Assembly: GCA_026990385.1 (NCBI GenBank) | Contig: JALXDL010000079.1 | Location: 1-16,693 of the forward strand | Source of the DNA: DRKI01 sp011051875 | Lineage (GTDB): Bacteria > Desulfobacterota > Desulfobulbia > Desulfobulbales > Desulfobulbaceae | DNA: 16,693 nucleotides | Reading direction: 5' to 3' | The notes under the pieces: model-generated | What the model was told of the DNA's origin: nothing | Database searches by the model: none | What the model saw: only the letters and a program-made list of their open reading frames with translations | Made by a program: the position numbers and the translations under genes | Shown here: positions 14,547-16,693 of the stretch, in pieces | Numbering within the stretch: the first letter of the stretch is position 1 | Layout: every line of letters starts with the position of its first letter

Positions 14547-15421
14547 TTGACACAACTTCCCTGCCGTGCCGTTACCGCGTATTATCGAATACAATGGACC
14601 GTGCAGGACAGCGTTCGCCTTGTTCCGTTGCCCACCTGATGCCTGGCCGCGACAGGGCATGGATATCCCGGCCCACAGGTGGTCACGGTCACCTCGCGGC
14701 CTCTTGCCGTGCTTGCCCGCCTCTCTGTACGGCCGCAGCCACCAGGAGACACCGGGGCTTTCGGTGTCTCGGCATGACTGCGGACCACCACGCTTACACA
14801 AAGCGCGGCTTCCCTGATCCCTGACAGCGGTTTAACCGAAAAAACGTCTACTTACCAATCAATTGGCGGCTTGCGCCGGATCAGGGGCCCGGTCATGGAA
14901 GATACCATGCCCGCACAGAGCGACCGGCACCTTTCACCTCCCTCCGTCTCTCCCGGGAGACAGCCTGAAATGGAGACTGTCACTCCTTCATCACGCACCA
15001 TCAACTGGACATAATCGCCTGCAGCAACAGAAAAAAGTACCCCCGGCAGCCCCACGCCGCAGACACGCCCTGACGAATATCAGCGACATCTTTCTTGCGC
15101 CACCCCATTTTCCCCCGCTCTTCCACCTGTGTATCCTGCCGCTGCAACCGGGAGGAACACTGCCTTGGCCCCCAAATCGCTCCCGGGGAAATCTCACGAA
15201 AATCTTACAAGTTATCCCTGCTTCCGGCAGGCCAGGCCACCAGGAATCGTATCGGGCTCTGCCCGGAATTTCCCGGAAAACGACCTCTGCGTCATACATG
15301 GAATGGTACGTGCAATGTGAAGAAACATTATCAGTTCATATTCCAGGGCAGGAGGAACGACCAGGAGGCCACTTCTTCCCAACCATTCGAATCTAAAACT
15401 GTTTGACCGGATGGTCATCAT
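14547..15421. other. Long non-coding stretch
   Basis: No convincing gene is seen in nearly 900 bases. Open frames here lack ribosome sites and show no recognisable protein. Visible structure includes a 9-bp hairpin GAGACACCG/CGGTGTCTC (14746-14754 with 14762-14770) and a CCAATCAATTGG dyad near 14855. GTCTCTCCCGGGAGAC, a GTCTC/GAGAC inverted repeat, lies near 14950. The promoter for the riboswitch transcript should lie within the last 200 bases. No clear sigma-70 match was found. Confidence 0.5.
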
Positions 15422-15530
15422 CCGATCCCGAAAAAGGCAAACCGCCTGAAAGAGCGGGACGCAAAGCCACCGGCCTAAGTTTCTGCAGAACAGAAATAGG
15501 GTAGCGGGGTTGCCGCAGATTGAAAGGATC
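15422..15530 (+). promoter_or_regulatory. c-di-GMP-I riboswitch aptamer (GEMM)
   Basis: The conserved core is present in order: GGCAAACC (15436-15443), a hairpin CCGC/GCGG with a GAAA tetraloop (15448-15451), GGGACGCAAAGCC (15456-15468), CGGCCTAAG (15471-15479) as one side of the tetraloop receptor, a stem TTTCTG/CAGAAA, then AATAGG, and GTAGCGGGGTTGCCG (15501-15515). This closely follows the Vibrio Vc2 pattern, including the receptor for the GAAA loop. A closing stem can form from GATCC (15424-15428) and GGATC (15526-15530). The element lies about 100 nt before the start codon of a secreted adhesin-like gene, a typical c-di-GMP target. With no T-run downstream, translational control is more likely than termination. 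Confidence 0.93.
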
Positions 15531-15612
15531 CATCCATTCGTGCGCCGAACCGCGCGCGTGCAATCGGAGCAGCAACACCTGCCAGCTTTTCTGCAGAAAT
15601 AGGGTAGCGGGG
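15480..15612 (+). repeat. Duplicated 3' half of the riboswitch aptamer
   Basis: Copy 1 (15480-15509) lies inside the aptamer. Copy 2 (15588-15612) lies just before the gene. They share TTTCTGCAG followed by AAATAGGGTAGCGGGG. Copy 2 lacks five bases (AACAG) that make the hairpin loop in copy 1. Copy 2 carries the receptor strand and the GTAGCGGGG ligand-region sequence but has no second 5' half. A third TTTCTGCAG forms codons 2-4 of the gene (15637-15645). Confidence 0.85.
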
Positions 15613-15627
15613 CCGCCAAAGGAGGCC
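15611..15627 (+). promoter_or_regulatory. Hairpin hiding the ribosome binding site of the adhesin-like gene
   Basis: GGCC (15611-15614) pairs with GGCC (15624-15627) and CC (15616-15617) with GG (15621-15622), around one G-A mismatch and an AAA loop. This locks the ribosome site AAAGGAGG (15618-15625), which lies 8 nt before the ATG at 15634. The left arm overlaps the last two bases of the duplicated aptamer half, so pairing of that copy elsewhere could open or close it. Confidence 0.6.
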
Positions 15628-15633
15628 ACAACG

Positions 15634-16693
15634 ATGTTTCTGCAGCGCTGTTTTCACTGGTTCTTTTTTTTCCTTCTCTGCCTGGGTGCATTCCCCCCTT
15701 CCCTGCTCGCAGCCCAGGTCAGATTCAGCTGGCTGCCCAACACCGAGTCCACCCTGGCCGGTTACAAGATCTATTACGGAACATCGAGCAGAGATTACAC
15801 AGATGTAATTGACGTGGGCCTGCCGCCGGTGGTCGATGGCCGGGTCCAGGCCGAAATCGACAGTCTCACCCCCGGTCAGACCTATTACTTTGCCGCCACC
15901 GCCTATGATAGCTCCGGGGTTGAGAGCGACTATTCCAACGAGGTTGCCGCCACCATTCCGGAAACCACGCCACCACCTTCTTCCGGACAGGCGGAATTCT
16001 CCTGGCTCCCCAACGCGGAACCCTCCCTGGCCGGTTATAAGATCCATTACGGCACAGCGCCCCGGACCTACACAACCATCATTGACGTGGGACTGCCCCA
16101 GCCCGTGGACGGGCGGATCCATGCCACGGTGACCGGCCTGACCGAGGGAGAGACCTATTACTTCGCAGCCACGGCCTATGATACCAATGGGCTGGAGAGT
16201 GACTACTCAACCGAGGTCACCTTTACCGTTCCCGCAGCCGGCTCCACTCCCCCGGTGGCGGCCGACGGTGACGCCAGCGGGCCGGAAGATGGCACCATCA
16301 CCGGTCAGCTCTCGGTAAGCGGCAGCGACGGCCTGCCACTGCAGTATGCGGTCAAATCAGGCCCGGCATCCGGAACGCTGTCCATCGAGGACGCGACCGG
16401 CCTGTTTACCTATACACCGTTGCCTGATTTCTTCGGCAGCGACAGCTTCACCTTTGCGGCCAGAAACAGCAACGGCGAGTCCAACACCGCCACCGTCTCC
16501 ATCACGGTCACACCGGTCAATGACATCCCGGTGGCCACAGGAACCACCATCACAACAGCCGAAGACACAGCCGCCACAGGCCAGCTCACCGCCACCGACC
16601 CGGACGGTGACACCCTCACCTATTCCCTGGTCACACCGCCGGCCAGGGGCACGGCCGCCATCTCCCAGGCAGGCGCCTTCACCTATACCCCGT
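15634..16693 (+). CDS. Secreted FN3 / tandem-95 (cadherin-like) surface protein, C-terminus outside the window
   Basis: The first 353 residues of a larger protein. Residues 1-27 are a signal peptide (MFLQRCFHWFFFFLLCLGAF, cut near LLAAQ). Two fibronectin type III domains follow (about 28-109 and 119-200), each with SWLPN, LAGYKI.YGT, VDGR, L..G.TYYFAATAYD and ESDYS. After a linker come tandem-95/VCBS/cadherin-like repeats (about 206-295 and 296 onward) with SGPEDG, F.YTPLPDFFGSDSFTF and TPVNDIPVA, then TAEDTA, TDPDGDTLTYSL and FTYTP. Repeats of this kind build long stalks of adhesins, biofilm matrix proteins and surface-bound enzymes. The functional end lies outside the window. The start at 15634 has AAAGGAGG upstream. 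Control by c-di-GMP through the upstream aptamer is strongly suggested. Confidence 0.92.
   Translation, partial: MFLQRCFHWFFFFLLCLGAFPPSLLAAQVRFSWLPNTESTLAGYKIYYGTSSRDYTDVIDVGLPPVVDGRVQAEIDSLTPGQTYYFAATAYDSSGVESDYSNEVAATIPETTPPPSSGQAEFSWLPNAEPSLAGYKIHYGTAPRTYTTIIDVGLPQPVDGRIHATVTGLTEGETYYFAATAYDTNGLESDYSTEVTFTVPAAGSTPPVAADGDASGPEDGTITGQLSVSGSDGLPLQYAVKSGPASGTLSIEDATGLFTYTPLPDFFGSDSFTFAARNSNGESNTATVSITVTPVNDIPVATGTTITTAEDTAATGQLTATDPDGDTLTYSLVTPPARGTAAISQAGAFTYTP
15721..16233 (+). repeat. Tandem duplication of FN3-domain coding DNA
   Basis: Bases 15721-15960 and 15991-16233 encode two FN3 domains that are about two-thirds identical in protein sequence. Long stretches of near-identical DNA occur, for example around CTGGCCGGTTA (both copies) and the TATTACTT.GC.GCCAC segment. 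The second copy has drifted mainly at surface loops. It looks like an internal gene duplication. Confidence 0.8.

Noticed and set aside
15299..15317. A possible sigma-54 site (GG, 10 nt, GC) upstream of the riboswitch
   Set aside because: Only the invariant dinucleotides match; the -24 and -12 flanks are poor and this pattern is common by chance.
14863..15396. A 177-codon plus-strand frame before the riboswitch
   Set aside because: It has no ribosome site, its composition is unlike the neighbours, and no domain or membrane pattern is seen.
15475..16122. A 215-codon minus-strand frame opposite the FN3 region
   Set aside because: It is a shadow of the FN3 coding sequence that also runs through the riboswitch region on the opposite strand. 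Its apparent internal repeats mirror the FN3 duplication.

Overview
The window is GC-rich and gene-dense. It reads as chromosomal DNA of a free-living Gram-negative bacterium, most likely a Desulfobacterota (former Deltaproteobacteria) member. The reasons are the acetate gene cluster, the ArsR / stand-alone RND exporter / YgaP-like operon, and a c-di-GMP-I riboswitch ahead of a large secreted protein. No rRNA, complete tRNA, insertion sequence, CRISPR array or phage gene is visible. The taxonomic guess rests on gene style only.

Left part (1-10009, all minus strand). At the left edge lies the N-terminal 587 residues of a secreted right-handed beta-helix (NosD/PbH1-like) protein, running off the window. 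Next comes an acetate uptake and activation region. A two-gene unit encodes a DUF4212 small subunit and a large sodium:solute symporter. It is driven by a near-consensus sigma-70 promoter (4820-4848) with a GC-rich, hairpin-rich leader of about 380 nt, and it ends at a canonical terminator (2090-2128). Upstream are a DEDDh exonuclease (GTG start, 3 nt behind its neighbour), a cNMP-CBS-DUF294 nucleotidyltransferase, and acetyl-CoA synthetase (acs). Together they suggest sodium-driven uptake of a small carboxylate, its activation to acetyl-CoA, and a nucleotide-sensing protein tied to that metabolism.

Middle part (10010-14434, plus strand except for a minus-oriented terminator at 10246-10272). 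A small unrecognised membrane protein is followed by an autoregulated-looking efflux operon: an ArsR-family repressor with a 22-bp dyad over its own -10 box, an 881-residue RND/MMPL exporter overlapping arsR by one base, and a 71-residue YgaP-like (DUF2892) membrane protein. The exporter appears to lack the acidic residue expected in TM4 but keeps the one in TM10.

Right part (14435-16693). About 1.2 kb carries no convincing gene but holds structured DNA/RNA, including a possible three-way-junction element (14462-14546) and a well-supported c-di-GMP-I (GEMM) riboswitch (about 15422-15530). The 3' half of the aptamer is duplicated about 100 nt downstream, and that second copy runs directly into a hairpin that covers the ribosome binding site of the next gene. 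That gene encodes a secreted protein with two FN3 domains and tandem-95/cadherin-like repeats and continues past the right edge. This duplicated-aptamer arrangement is the most unusual feature of the window.
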